16,815 bases of DNA from Acidobacteriaceae bacterium (GTDB lineage: Bacteria > Acidobacteriota > Terriglobia > Terriglobales > Acidobacteriaceae). The DNA lies in NCBI GenBank assembly GCA_030049955.1, contig JASIJX010000045.1, positions 1 to 16,815 of the forward strand, given 5' to 3'. Positions within the stretch are counted from its first letter, which is position 1. The number at the start of each line of letters is the position of its first letter. The position numbers and the translations under genes were made by a program. The notes under the pieces were generated by a model. That model saw only the letters and a program-made list of their open reading frames with translations. It had not been told where the DNA came from and did no database searches. Of this stretch, positions 1-6,895 are shown piece by piece.

Positions 1-3000
1 AGGTCAAATGGCGTGCCGGCCTGCGCGGTGTTGATCGCGCTCACCTGCCAACCGCCGAGGAATCCATCCAGCACGGGATTCAGGTTCTGCCCGAACCGGC
101 GCCCGCGCCCGAACGGCATATCGTAGACGAGGCTGGTGATGTTGCTGACCGGGAGGTTATAGTCCGACTGCGCATAATCGCCGGCCAGGTTGTTGGCGTT
201 TTGTGGAGAGGGCGTATTGCCTTCGAGCGAGGCGCTGGCGTTGTCCAGCGAGTGTTCCCAGGTGAAGCTGTTGAGCAGAGTGAGGCCAGCCGTCGTGCGC
301 TGCTCATACCGGACCTGCAAAGAGTCGTAATGGGAATAGAATTCGTTGAGAGCCTCGGTGATATCCGAAGGCCAGTTTCCGAAAGGACGCAAATAGCCGC
401 CCGTTGCCGTGATGTTGCGTTGATTGCCGTTGATAAAGCCCTGCAACTTCAGGCCATGACTGCCGACATAGGCCACGTCGAGCAGGCCGTTTTTGAACAA
501 CTGCCGTTGGACGGCCAGGTAATAGCTCTCTACATAGCTGTCGCGCGTGTTCTTCGGCACCCAGGTGATGTTATCGGTGGCAGGATTGAAGTTGGTGGCC
601 AGCGCCGACGGAAAGCCCTCATCGGCGGTCACGTAACAGGTCTCCGTGGTTGATCCCGTGGGAATGATTTGGGATGGGAGCGGAGAGGCGCAGCGATTGC
701 TTGTCGTCGGCGCGATCTGCGTGACCGACGCAAACTGCGCCTGCGGGGCGTTAATGGCGGCGATGTCACCGGAGCCCGCGCGCGTATAGTGCACATAGCT
801 GGTGCCAAAGCCGCCGCGGATCGACCAGTTCGTGGTTGGCGCGTAGGCAAAGCCAATGCGCGGCGCAAAGTCGCTCAGGTCCGGGTTGACGAGTGTCTTG
901 CCATAAACCCCGCTACCGCTCGTCGGGGTAATGCCGTTGCCGGAGACTGCTCCTGGAGACAGCGTAAACACGGTCTGCGAGACCGGGTCCCAGTTGGAGA
1001 CATAGTTGTTCGCCTCGGAATAGGGGGAACCGTACTCCCAACGGAGGCCCAGATTCAGCGTCAGGTTGGGACGCACCTTCCAGTCATCCTGTGCGTAGGT
1101 ACTGTCGATCGTTTGACGGAGATGCGCCTCGAAGAAGTTGGCCAGCGAGTATGCGCTCGTAGTTCCGAAAAGGAAATCCGCGAAGTAGGTGTCTGCGACC
1201 TTGGTAGGAGCGGGGCAGGTGCCGCCGCCGGGAATCGCCGTCCCCGCAGGGCATTCGCTGAGGCCTCCACCAAAGGTGAACGATCCGTAAAGCGGGTTGT
1301 TGTCCAGCACGCCCATCCAGATCTTTTCCCACTCGTAGCCGAACTTCAAGGAGTGATTGCCCTTGACCCAGGTGTAGTTAACCTTCGGATCCATCAAGGC
1401 TGGATTCTGGAATTGCGGATTGGTGGTTTGGCGGCCGAAGGCTTGAAAATTGGTAATCGAAATGGCCGGCAGACCGCCCGCAAGGCTGGGCGTAGTGGGC
1501 AGGCCGGGAATCGGAATGGGAGTGGTTCCGGCGCTGAGAGGCGTTTTGCCTGCCTTGGTGCGAGACAGGCCAAGGCGCAAATCCAGCACCCGGTTGGAGC
1601 CAAACAGGCCCGTATATCCGAGGGCGATTTGCTGGTCCAGGATGCGCTGTGTGCCCGCGGTTTGTCCTTCCAAAGGAAGAGGTATCGTGGCAAAGTTGAT
1701 GCCCGTCTCCTTGCGATCGCTGATGCGCAGGAAGTACCGCGCGCTGGCGCTGGCCGCATAGTCCAGCCGCAGATCGCCCTTATCGTAATAGTCGCGGAAG
1801 GGGATCAAGACCGAGTAATCATTGCTGTTCAGTCCGGTGCTTGAAGAGCCCGACACCGGCAAGCCCGCAATGTTCTTGAATGCGCTGACAATCGTAGCCG
1901 AAAGAGGATTAATGGCATTGGACGGTATCGCCTGCCCGGCTGGATAGACCGTGCCTGTGACCGCGTCGCGGACCGGCACAACAAGAATTCCGTTCAGCTC
2001 GTTCTGTGTCGGCAGGGTATAGACATAAAGCGGCTTGGTGATGGCCCGCAGTCCCTCGTAGTCAAGAAAGTAGAAGAGCTTGTCGCGGAGAATTGGGCCG
2101 CCGAGGTTGCCGCCGAACTGGTTGCGATTGGTCGTCGGCTTCACAAACGGCACCGGGCCATTGGTGCCGATCAAGGTCGGCTTGAAAAAGCCCGCCGCGT
2201 TCAAATCTGTGTTGCGCAGAAATTCATAAGCTGTGGCATGGAGGCCATTGCCGCCCGATTGCGACTCGACATTGATCGTCGCGCCCGAGCTCCGTCCGTA
2301 TTCCGCGCTCTCGTTGTTGGTGACCACGCTGAACTGTGAAACAGAATCGGGCGGAATCGAGATGATCTGGTTGTCGAAGCCCTGATTCGATTCGCCGTAG
2401 GAGTTGTTATCCATTCCATCGAGCAGGAAGTTGTTGAAGACCGAGCGCTGTCCGTTGACGTTATATGCTCCCTGCCGGATGAGGCTGTTCTCATTGCTCG
2501 ATGTGGTAGCCTGCGTCGGCGCCTGGCGGGTGCCGCTCACCGTGGCAAGCAGGTCAGTATAGTTGCGGTTCACCAGGGGCAGAGCCTCGGACTGGTAATT
2601 GGTGATGGTCTGGTCGCGCTGGCTGGACTCGGTTTCGATCTGCAGGGCCACGTCACTGACTTCCACCGTCGTCTGGGTCGACCCAATCTTGAGGGCAAGG
2701 TCGATACGTTCACGGCCGCCGACCGAAAGGGTGATGTCCTTGGCCTCGGCCGAGGCAAATCCCGTGGCACTGGCTGAAATCGTATATACGCCTGCTCGCA
2801 GGGACGGCACCTCGTAATCGCCGCTGGCATTTGTTTTCGCTATCGAAGTCACATTTGTTGCCGTATTGGTGATGGTCACCGTGGCGTTCGCCACGGCCGC
2901 GCCGGTCGAATCGCGGATGGTGCCCACGATGCTGCCATCTTCGTACTGGGCCATTACTCTCATGCCCGGCAGAACAAGTAGAAGTGCAATTGCCCAATAC

Positions 3001-3062
3001 ATCCCACGGCTGAGCAGCGCAACAGTGCGCATGCTTCCAACAGATCGTTTGGTTCGATTCAT
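1..3062 (-). CDS. TonB-dependent receptor, Oar-like, with carboxypeptidase-regulatory domain (3' end cut by window edge)
   Basis: I translated the minus strand from ATG 3062; the frame stays open for 1020 codons to the window edge, so the C-terminus is missing. Residues 1-38 form a signal peptide (basic start, then IALLLVLPG, cleavage after VMA). Residues about 42-125 form a CarboxypepD_reg/SdrD-like beta-sandwich (GSIVGTIRDSTGAAV, SGDYEVPSLRAGVYTISA). A plug-like region follows, with QRSVFNNFLLDGMDNN, QFSVVTNNESAEYGRSSGA and a GNLGGPILRDKLFYFLDYEG segment typical of acidobacterial receptors. The rest is barrel (SLKFGYEWEK, TLNLGLRWEYGSPY, FAPRIGFAYAPTTNWSIRGG). The start is supported by GGAGG seven bases upstream. 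The family imports oligomers or chelates across the outer membrane using TonB energy; the substrate cannot be read from sequence. A core copy of the inositol-regulon operator lies in its promoter, which hints at inositol or an inositol-containing polymer (inference). Confidence 0.93.
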   Translation of the reverse strand, partial: MNRTKRSVGSMRTVALLSRGMYWAIALLLVLPGMRVMAQYEDGSIVGTIRDSTGAAVANATVTITNTATNVTSIAKTNASGDYEVPSLRAGVYTISASATGFASAEAKDITLSVGGRERIDLALKIGSTQTTVEVSDVALQIETESSQRDQTITNYQSEALPLVNRNYTDLLATVSGTRQAPTQATTSSNENSLIRQGAYNVNGQRSVFNNFLLDGMDNNSYGESNQGFDNQIISIPPDSVSQFSVVTNNESAEYGRSSGATINVESQSGGNGLHATAYEFLRNTDLNAAGFFKPTLIGTNGPVPFVKPTTNRNQFGGNLGGPILRDKLFYFLDYEGLRAITKPLYVYTLPTQNELNGILVVPVRDAVTGTVYPAGQAIPSNAINPLSATIVSAFKNIAGLPVSGSSSTGLNSNDYSVLIPFRDYYDKGDLRLDYAASASARYFLRISDRKETGINFATIPLPLEGQTAGTQRILDQQIALGYTGLFGSNRVLDLRLGLSRTKAGKTPLSAGTTPIPIPGLPTTPSLAGGLPAISITNFQAFGRQTTNPQFQNPALMDPKVNYTWVKGNHSLKFGYEWEKIWMGVLDNNPLYGSFTFGGGLSECPAGTAIPGGGTCPAPTKVADTYFADFLFGTTSAYSLANFFEAHLRQTIDSTYAQDDWKVRPNLTLNLGLRWEYGSPYSEANNYVSNWDPVSQTVFTLSPGAVSGNGITPTSGSGVYGKTLVNPDLSDFAPRIGFAYAPTTNWSIRGGFGTSYVHYTRAGSGDIAAINAPQAQFASVTQIAPTTSNRCASPLPSQIIPTGSTTETCYVTADEGFPSALATNFNPATDNITWVPKNTRDSYVESYYLAVQRQLFKNGLLDVAYVGSHGLKLQGFINGNQRNITATGGYLRPFGNWPSDITEALNEFYSHYDSLQVRYEQRTTAGLTLLNSFTWEHSLDNASASLEGNTPSPQNANNLAGDYAQSDYNLPVSNITSLVYDMPFGRGRRFGQNLNPVLDGFLGGWQVSAINTAQAGTPFD

Positions 3063-3171
3063 ACTGCCGCCTCCAAGTCCACGTTCGAATCACGGTTGCG
3101 TGTTGTTGCTGCCGGGAAAAAAGACAAAGAGCCCGACGCAAGGGCCGATAAAGCAAACCAAAAAGGTGCGA

Positions 3172-3188
3172 ATGAATTACGAATTCAT
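3172..3188. repeat. 17-bp inverted repeat in the receptor leader
   Basis: Arms ATGAATT and AATTCAT (7 bp, perfect) flank a 3-base spacer. The site lies 110-126 bases upstream of the receptor start, downstream of the leader hairpin. It could be a protein-binding palindrome or a small RNA hairpin in the 5' leader. Only the symmetry is visible; no function is assigned. Confidence 0.4.
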
Positions 3189-3238
3189 CCCCACTTAAGA
3201 ATGGCTAAATCCGGCATAGTGCGCGGTTAAATTTTCGG

Positions 3239-3336
3239 AAAAAAAACAAAATCCACCGCCGAAGAAAGACACAACGCGCGGGGGCAAACCGAATCGCTCG
3301 CCCCATGCATCCTTGTCTAATTTCAGCGGTGGATTT
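3239..3336 (-). terminator. Terminator-like long hairpin inside the receptor leader
   Basis: On the minus strand, AAATCCACCGC (3336-3326) pairs perfectly with GCGGTGGATTT (3259-3249), followed by TTG and a run of eight T (3246-3239). The 66-nt interior can fold further: AGACA with TGTCT, and GGGG-CGA with TCG...CCCC. An 11-bp stem plus U-tract is what an intrinsic terminator looks like, but the loop is unusually large and structured. It lies downstream of the receptor promoter and about 180 bases before the receptor start. It could therefore attenuate the receptor transcript or end a small RNA of about 115 nt. It is less likely to be the end of the transporter operon, which has its own terminator at 3391-3415. 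Confidence 0.6.
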
Positions 3337-3354
3337 CTCTTATCCTCTTCCGCG
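3239..3354 (-). ncRNA. Possible structured leader RNA or small RNA upstream of the receptor
   Basis: A promoter at 3390-3361 would start transcription near 3354, and the terminator-like hairpin ends at 3239, defining a potential short transcript. No known riboswitch motif was recognised. A 27-codon reading frame (ATG 3308 to TAA 3225, starting MHGASDS) overlaps the hairpin, but its ATG directly abuts an AAGG, leaving no normal Shine-Dalgarno spacing, so it is not called as a gene. Whether a separate RNA exists or only a leader is unresolved. Confidence 0.35.
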
Positions 3355-3360
3355 AACAGC

Positions 3361-3390
3361 ACCGTAACAAAGGCAACACACGTGTGTCAA
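3361..3390 (-). promoter_or_regulatory. Candidate sigma70-type promoter for the TonB-dependent receptor
   Basis: On the minus strand there is a perfect TTGACA (3390-3385), an 18-bp spacer and TACGGT (3366-3361, 3 of 6 matches to TATAAT). The expected start is near 3354, giving a leader of about 290 nt. The -35 box lies directly beside the T-run of the upstream operon terminator. The operator-like palindrome 3375-3388 overlaps the -35 box and spacer, so binding there would block polymerase. Confidence 0.55.
3375..3388. promoter_or_regulatory. LacI-type operator, degenerate copy, in the receptor promoter
   Basis: The sequence AACACACGTGTGTC contains a perfect 12-bp palindrome ACACACGTGTGT (3376-3387) with a central CG, as is common for LacI-family operators. 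It shares the CACACGTGTG core with the sites at 9740, 12870 and 16308 but differs at the outer positions. It overlaps the TTGACA of the receptor promoter. This is the weakest of the four sites. Confidence 0.55.
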
Positions 3391-3415
3391 TAAAAAATCG
3401 GCGCGATCATCGCGC
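3391..3415 (-). terminator. Intrinsic terminator of the inositol operon
   Basis: On the minus strand, GCGCGA-TGA-TCGCGC (3415-3401) forms a 6-bp GC-rich stem with a 3-nt loop, followed by CGA and six T (3397-3392). It lies 60 bases after the transporter stop. A second perfect hairpin, GCATGG-TT-CCATGC (3427-3414), overlaps its first arm by two bases. It ends directly at the -35 box of the receptor promoter, separating the two transcription units. Confidence 0.82.
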
Positions 3416-3475
3416 ATGGAACCATGCTTAGAATCGCGGCTTGAAATCGCGACGATGGTTGTGACTTCCCGATGG

Positions 3476-4768
3476 CTAGGAAAAGCGCGTGCGCCGCCAC
3501 AGCAGCGCGCCGACAAGGATCAGGGGAACGATCGTTCCGGCGATCAGAACGAGCATCCAGGGAACATTGACGTAAATGTGCTGCGCGCGCGTTCCTGCGG
3601 CAAGCCACACAAAGATGCCTATAGCCGACAGCATGATGAGCACTTCCCACCAGCGGCGCGGATGCTTGCTATCGGCCAGCGGATCGTCGCCGGCGACGAC
3701 CGCGGCCACCTCATCCGCGTTGAGCTTATAGCGCTCGCACTCGCGGTGCATGGCGGCGCGCCAGTTTTCAAGCTCCGACGGCGGCGGCGCGGCCATGCTG
3801 ATGGAAACGGCGCCGGCGATCATGATGGTCGAGCCCGCAATAATGAGCAGCTTTGAGCCGGAGGCTAGACCGGCAAACTCAGCAAACACCAGCGCGCCCC
3901 AGGCAAGGCCCCAGAGCTGGTTGGTGTTCGACAGCGGAATGCCGCGGCCAATGCCGATGTATTTGGCCGCATACTGCTGGAACAGGTCGCCGATCACCCA
4001 GCAGAATCCGCCAAGGAACGGCCAGAAGAGCATGGGCCGCGCGCGATCGAGTTCGGCGAGCAGCGGATGCGTTCCGCCATAGAAGGCCAATCCCAGTGCG
4101 GTGACTGTGCCAACTTCGCCAAAAGTGAAGATGGTGACGAATGAGAGCGGGTTCATGCCGCTGATATAGGCCTTGCGGTACGGAATATACATGGTGCCGA
4201 ACATCACGCCTGCGCCCACCGCCGCGACAATGCCGACGATGGCGCGGCCCTGCGCGGCAGCAGTATGCGTGGTAGCCAGAGCCAGCACGGTTGCACCGAT
4301 TACGATGGCTGCGGCTCCGCCGACGACTTTGGCCCAGTCGCGCGCACGCGATCCGCGCAACTCTTTGAACAGCAACCAGCCCCAGAACAACCCCACGAGG
4401 CTATTGGTATTCCATAGCGGAAAGGCGACGGCGAGGCCCACGTTGCGCACGCCGAAGATAGTAAGCGTGTTGCCGACGGCCCACAGCATTCCGCCAATCA
4501 GCGCCCACACGATGAGGTGCGGCTTCTCGCGCAGGTCGGCGAAGACGAAGTTCGTGCCTTTGAGCATGGTGGGCAGGCTCCAGCGAGCGACGAACGCACC
4601 CATCACCATGCCCATCGAAATGATGAACGGCGAGAAGCCTTCGTTGACGAGCTTGGTCGGCGCCTCCGCGCTACCCAGCCATACGGCCGCTGCCAGCCCG
4701 CAATAGACGCCGAGCTTGTGAAGAGAAAGCGTGGACCGCTCACGCGCAGCCATGACCGCATCGCTCAC
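3476..4768 (-). CDS. GRP-family (DMT superfamily) sugar transporter with C-terminal extension; probable inositol permease
   Basis: This is a 430-aa integral membrane protein. Residues 1-325 form the usual ten-helix glucose/ribose porter core. Two pseudo-symmetric signature segments, FPLWNTNSLVGLFWG (116-130) and IPLSNTNQLWGLAWG (287-301), reflect the internal duplication of the fold. A charged linker (about 331-373) follows, then two extra predicted helices (about 374-392 and 402-424), making it longer than the usual 280-340 aa. The start is GTG 4768, chosen because GAGG lies seven bases upstream inside the end of the small ORF; an ATG at codon 6 is the alternative. It is the last gene of the iol operon, five bases after the small peptide gene. 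Family members move monosaccharides, so transport of inositol is inferred from the operon and not from specificity residues. Confidence 0.85.
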   Translation of the reverse strand: MSDAVMAARERSTLSLHKLGVYCGLAAAVWLGSAEAPTKLVNEGFSPFIISMGMVMGAFVARWSLPTMLKGTNFVFADLREKPHLIVWALIGGMLWAVGNTLTIFGVRNVGLAVAFPLWNTNSLVGLFWGWLLFKELRGSRARDWAKVVGGAAAIVIGATVLALATTHTAAAQGRAIVGIVAAVGAGVMFGTMYIPYRKAYISGMNPLSFVTIFTFGEVGTVTALGLAFYGGTHPLLAELDRARPMLFWPFLGGFCWVIGDLFQQYAAKYIGIGRGIPLSNTNQLWGLAWGALVFAEFAGLASGSKLLIIAGSTIMIAGAVSISMAAPPPSELENWRAAMHRECERYKLNADEVAAVVAGDDPLADSKHPRRWWEVLIMLSAIGIFVWLAAGTRAQHIYVNVPWMLVLIAGTIVPLILVGALLWRRTRFS

Positions 4769-4772
4769 AGGA

Positions 4773-4874
4773 TTACCTCAGGGTCATCAGGAGAATCGTG
4801 CCAAAAATGAGCACCACCACCGGCACCCACAGGTGAACGTCGGTGAGAATGCAGCGCAGCGCAGACTGCTTCAT
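4773..4874 (-). CDS. 33-aa single-pass membrane peptide, translationally coupled to iolG
   Basis: ATG 4874 to TAA 4773 encodes MKQSALRCILTDVHLWVPVV followed by a hydrophobic VLIFGTILLMTLR end. One predicted transmembrane helix covers roughly residues 15-31, with positive charges at both ends. Its ATG overlaps the TGA of iolG as ATGA, and its stop lies five bases before the transporter GTG, so it is locked into the operon. GGGAGG lies ten bases upstream of the ATG. The last codons carry the transporter's ribosome-binding site. Either it is a true small membrane partner of the transporter or it mainly couples translation. The in-frame helix-like composition favours a real product. I recognise no named family. 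Confidence 0.65.
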   Translation of the reverse strand: MKQSALRCILTDVHLWVPVVVLIFGTILLMTLR

Positions 4875-5908
4875 GCGGAGCAAACCTCCCTGGATGAAAC
4901 TTCTTCGAGCCGTACCGGGCGATGCTCGCGGAACGACTTGCCCGCGGCCAGCGCCATCGCCACGGGAACGCGGCTGTCAGGTCCGGTGACGGGCACAGGC
5001 GCACCCTCGAGCACGGCGCGCGTGAAGGCCGACAGCTCGGCAGCGAAGCTTTCGGTATAGCGTTCCATAAAGAAGGGCAACGGCAGATCAGTGTACACGG
5101 ATTTGTCGCCGCTGACGACAACCTGGTTAGGATAGCGGTTTTCGGTCGCGATCTTGCCTTTGCTGCCCAGGATTTCCACGCGCTGGTCGTAGCCGAAGGT
5201 CGCTTTGCGCGAGTTGTCGATGGTGCCGATGGCGCCCGAGCGGAAGTGCAGCGTGACGATGGCCGAATCGATGTCGCCGGCCTCGCCGATGGCCGGGTCA
5301 ACAAGAACCGCGCCAGCCGCGTAGATTTCTTCAACCTCGTCGCCGATGAGAAAGCGCGCCATATCGAAGTCGTGGATCATCATATCGAGAAACAAGCCGC
5401 CCGATGGGCCAAGGTAGGATATGGGCGGCGGCGCCGGGTCGCGGCTGATGATGTGCATGAGCCACGGCGTGCCGATTTCGCCGTTTCTGACGGCCTGACG
5501 CACGCGCGCGAAGTTCGAGTCGAAGCGCCGGTTGAAGCCTACCTGCAACTGCACGCCGGCTTGTTCAACCGCCTCAAGCGAGCTGTCGATCTTATCGAGG
5601 CTCAGCGAAATGGGCTTTTCGCAGAAGATATGCTTGCCCGCTTCTGCCGCCTTCGCAATGAGGCCCGCGTGCGTATCCGTGGACGTGCAAATGAGCACAG
5701 CGTCAATGGATTCGTCGGCGAAGATTTCCTCTGCCGATGAGACAACGCGCGGAATGCCGCAGCGCGTAGCAACTGCCTGCGCGGCTTCGCGGTTGATGTC
5801 GGCAATAGTAGTGATCTCAGCCTCCGGCAAACGGAAGGCGAGCGTTTCTGCGTGCACGCGGCCGATGCGGCCCGCGCCGAGAAGTCCGAAACAGAGTTTT
5901 TTGCTCAT
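4871..5908 (-). CDS. iolG: Inositol 2-dehydrogenase (Gfo/Idh/MocA family)
   Basis: This 345-aa protein is predicted to oxidise myo-inositol to 2-keto-myo-inositol with NAD+ in the cytoplasm, the first step of the pathway. The N-terminal Rossmann fold shows GAGRIG at residues 11-16. The catalytic Lys98 is in CEKPIS, and the conserved Asp175 and His179 are in GGLFLDMMIHDFDM, matching the Lys-Asp-His set of IolG. The C-terminal alpha/beta domain contains DNSRKATFGYDQRVEILGSKG, typical of inositol dehydrogenases. Length is normal. GAGGGG lies just upstream of ATG 5908. It follows iolE by 36 bases and overlaps the next small gene by four. Related oxidoreductases act on other polyols, but the iolBDE neighbours fix the assignment. 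Confidence 0.93.
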   Translation of the reverse strand: MSKKLCFGLLGAGRIGRVHAETLAFRLPEAEITTIADINREAAQAVATRCGIPRVVSSAEEIFADESIDAVLICTSTDTHAGLIAKAAEAGKHIFCEKPISLSLDKIDSSLEAVEQAGVQLQVGFNRRFDSNFARVRQAVRNGEIGTPWLMHIISRDPAPPPISYLGPSGGLFLDMMIHDFDMARFLIGDEVEEIYAAGAVLVDPAIGEAGDIDSAIVTLHFRSGAIGTIDNSRKATFGYDQRVEILGSKGKIATENRYPNQVVVSGDKSVYTDLPLPFFMERYTESFAAELSAFTRAVLEGAPVPVTGPDSRVPVAMALAAGKSFREHRPVRLEEVSSREVCSA

Positions 5909-5944
5909 TGCCCCTCACAGTTCATGCAAAGTTCGACTTGCCGC

Positions 5945-6877
5945 TTATGCAAAGTTTCCCTCGATCGTCCGCAGGTATTCGCGGCTGCGTGCGGCGCTTT
6001 CCTTCGGCGTGCCCATGCCGGGCAGCACATCTTGCTCTACGAGCACGTAGCCTTTGTAATCGCGTTTGCCGAGCCAGCGCAGCAGCGCAGGAAAATCCAC
6101 GCAGCCTTTGCCCAGCTCCGGGTAAAGACCATTGCGCATCGCCGAGAAATAATCCCAACCGTCTTTGCGGCTGCGGCGCGCGACCTTCGGATCGAGGTCT
6201 TTCAAATGCACGTACCAGATGCGATCGGCGAAGCGATCGAGCGCCGCGACTAGATCGGCGTCTTCGCGTCCCGTGCCGTGCAGATAGTGCCCTGTATCGA
6301 AGACCAGTCCCAGGCGATCGGGACTTGTCGAGTCGAGCAGCGTCGCGATCTCGTCGGGCGTCTCGACATGCCCGGCGCAATGATGATGAAAGACAGTGCG
6401 CAGGCCAGCTTCCTCGCAGACAGCTTTGGCGATCTCATCTGCGCCGCCGGCGAAAATCTTCCACTCGTCTTTGCTCAAACCTTCGGCCGGCGTAATACGG
6501 CCAGCGCGTCCAGTGCGTACCGGATCAGTGCCGTTGTCGTCGGAGAGAACCAGAAATGGCTTGGGATCGGTAGCTACGGCCGCGATAAGCTTTGCTGTCT
6601 TCACGGCTCTGCTGCGGCCTTCGGCGTGCGCGCTCTTGTGCTTAAGCGCGACAGGCACAAAAGCGCCGAGCATCACCACGTTGTTGCGCCTGGCGAGCTC
6701 TGCGCGCAGCGCTTCCGGGTCAGTAGGCATGTAGCCCCAGTCGCCGAGTTCGGTGCCGGTATAGCCGGTCCCAACTAACTCGTCGAGCATCTGGCCATAG
6801 GGAGCAGATTTGCTCCTGTCCTGATTTTCCAGCATGCCCCACGAACAAGGCGCATTGCCAACCAGCAGCTTCTTCAT
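5945..6877 (-). CDS. iolE: Inosose dehydratase (2-keto-myo-inositol dehydratase)
   Basis: This 310-aa TIM-barrel protein of the xylose-isomerase-like/AP-endonuclease-2 fold is predicted to dehydrate 2-keto-myo-inositol to 3D-(3,5/4)-trihydroxycyclohexane-1,2-dione. The IolE signature GNAPCSWG is at residues 7-14. Likely metal and substrate residues lie in TELGDW (42-47), [10 protein letters not shown] (163-172), DTGHY (194-198), HLKD (224-227) and VEQD (280-283). Length is typical. GGGAG lies five bases before ATG 6877. The gene begins 18 bases after the iolD stop and is followed by iolG, an order common in inositol operons. Confidence 0.95.
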   Translation of the reverse strand: MKKLLVGNAPCSWGMLENQDRSKSAPYGQMLDELVGTGYTGTELGDWGYMPTDPEALRAELARRNNVVMLGAFVPVALKHKSAHAEGRSRAVKTAKLIAAVATDPKPFLVLSDDNGTDPVRTGRAGRITPAEGLSKDEWKIFAGGADEIAKAVCEEAGLRTVFHHHCAGHVETPDEIATLLDSTSPDRLGLVFDTGHYLHGTGREDADLVAALDRFADRIWYVHLKDLDPKVARRSRKDGWDYFSAMRNGLYPELGKGCVDFPALLRWLGKRDYKGYVLVEQDVLPGMGTPKESAARSREYLRTIEGNFA

Positions 6878-6895
6878 GCGATCTCCCCGTCACTC

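Noticed and set aside
669..1844. Long open frame on the plus strand (391 codons) opposite the receptor
   Set aside because: It is an arginine/glycine-rich antisense shadow of the receptor coding frame, which is clearly real on the minus strand with family motifs throughout.
3225..3308. Possible 27-codon leader peptide inside the receptor leader hairpin
   Set aside because: The candidate AAGG directly touches the ATG, leaving no normal spacing, and the frame simply follows the hairpin arms and T-run.
4922..5740. Long plus-strand frame opposite iolG
   Set aside because: Antisense shadow typical of GC-rich DNA; no recognisable domain, and iolG on the other strand has all catalytic residues.
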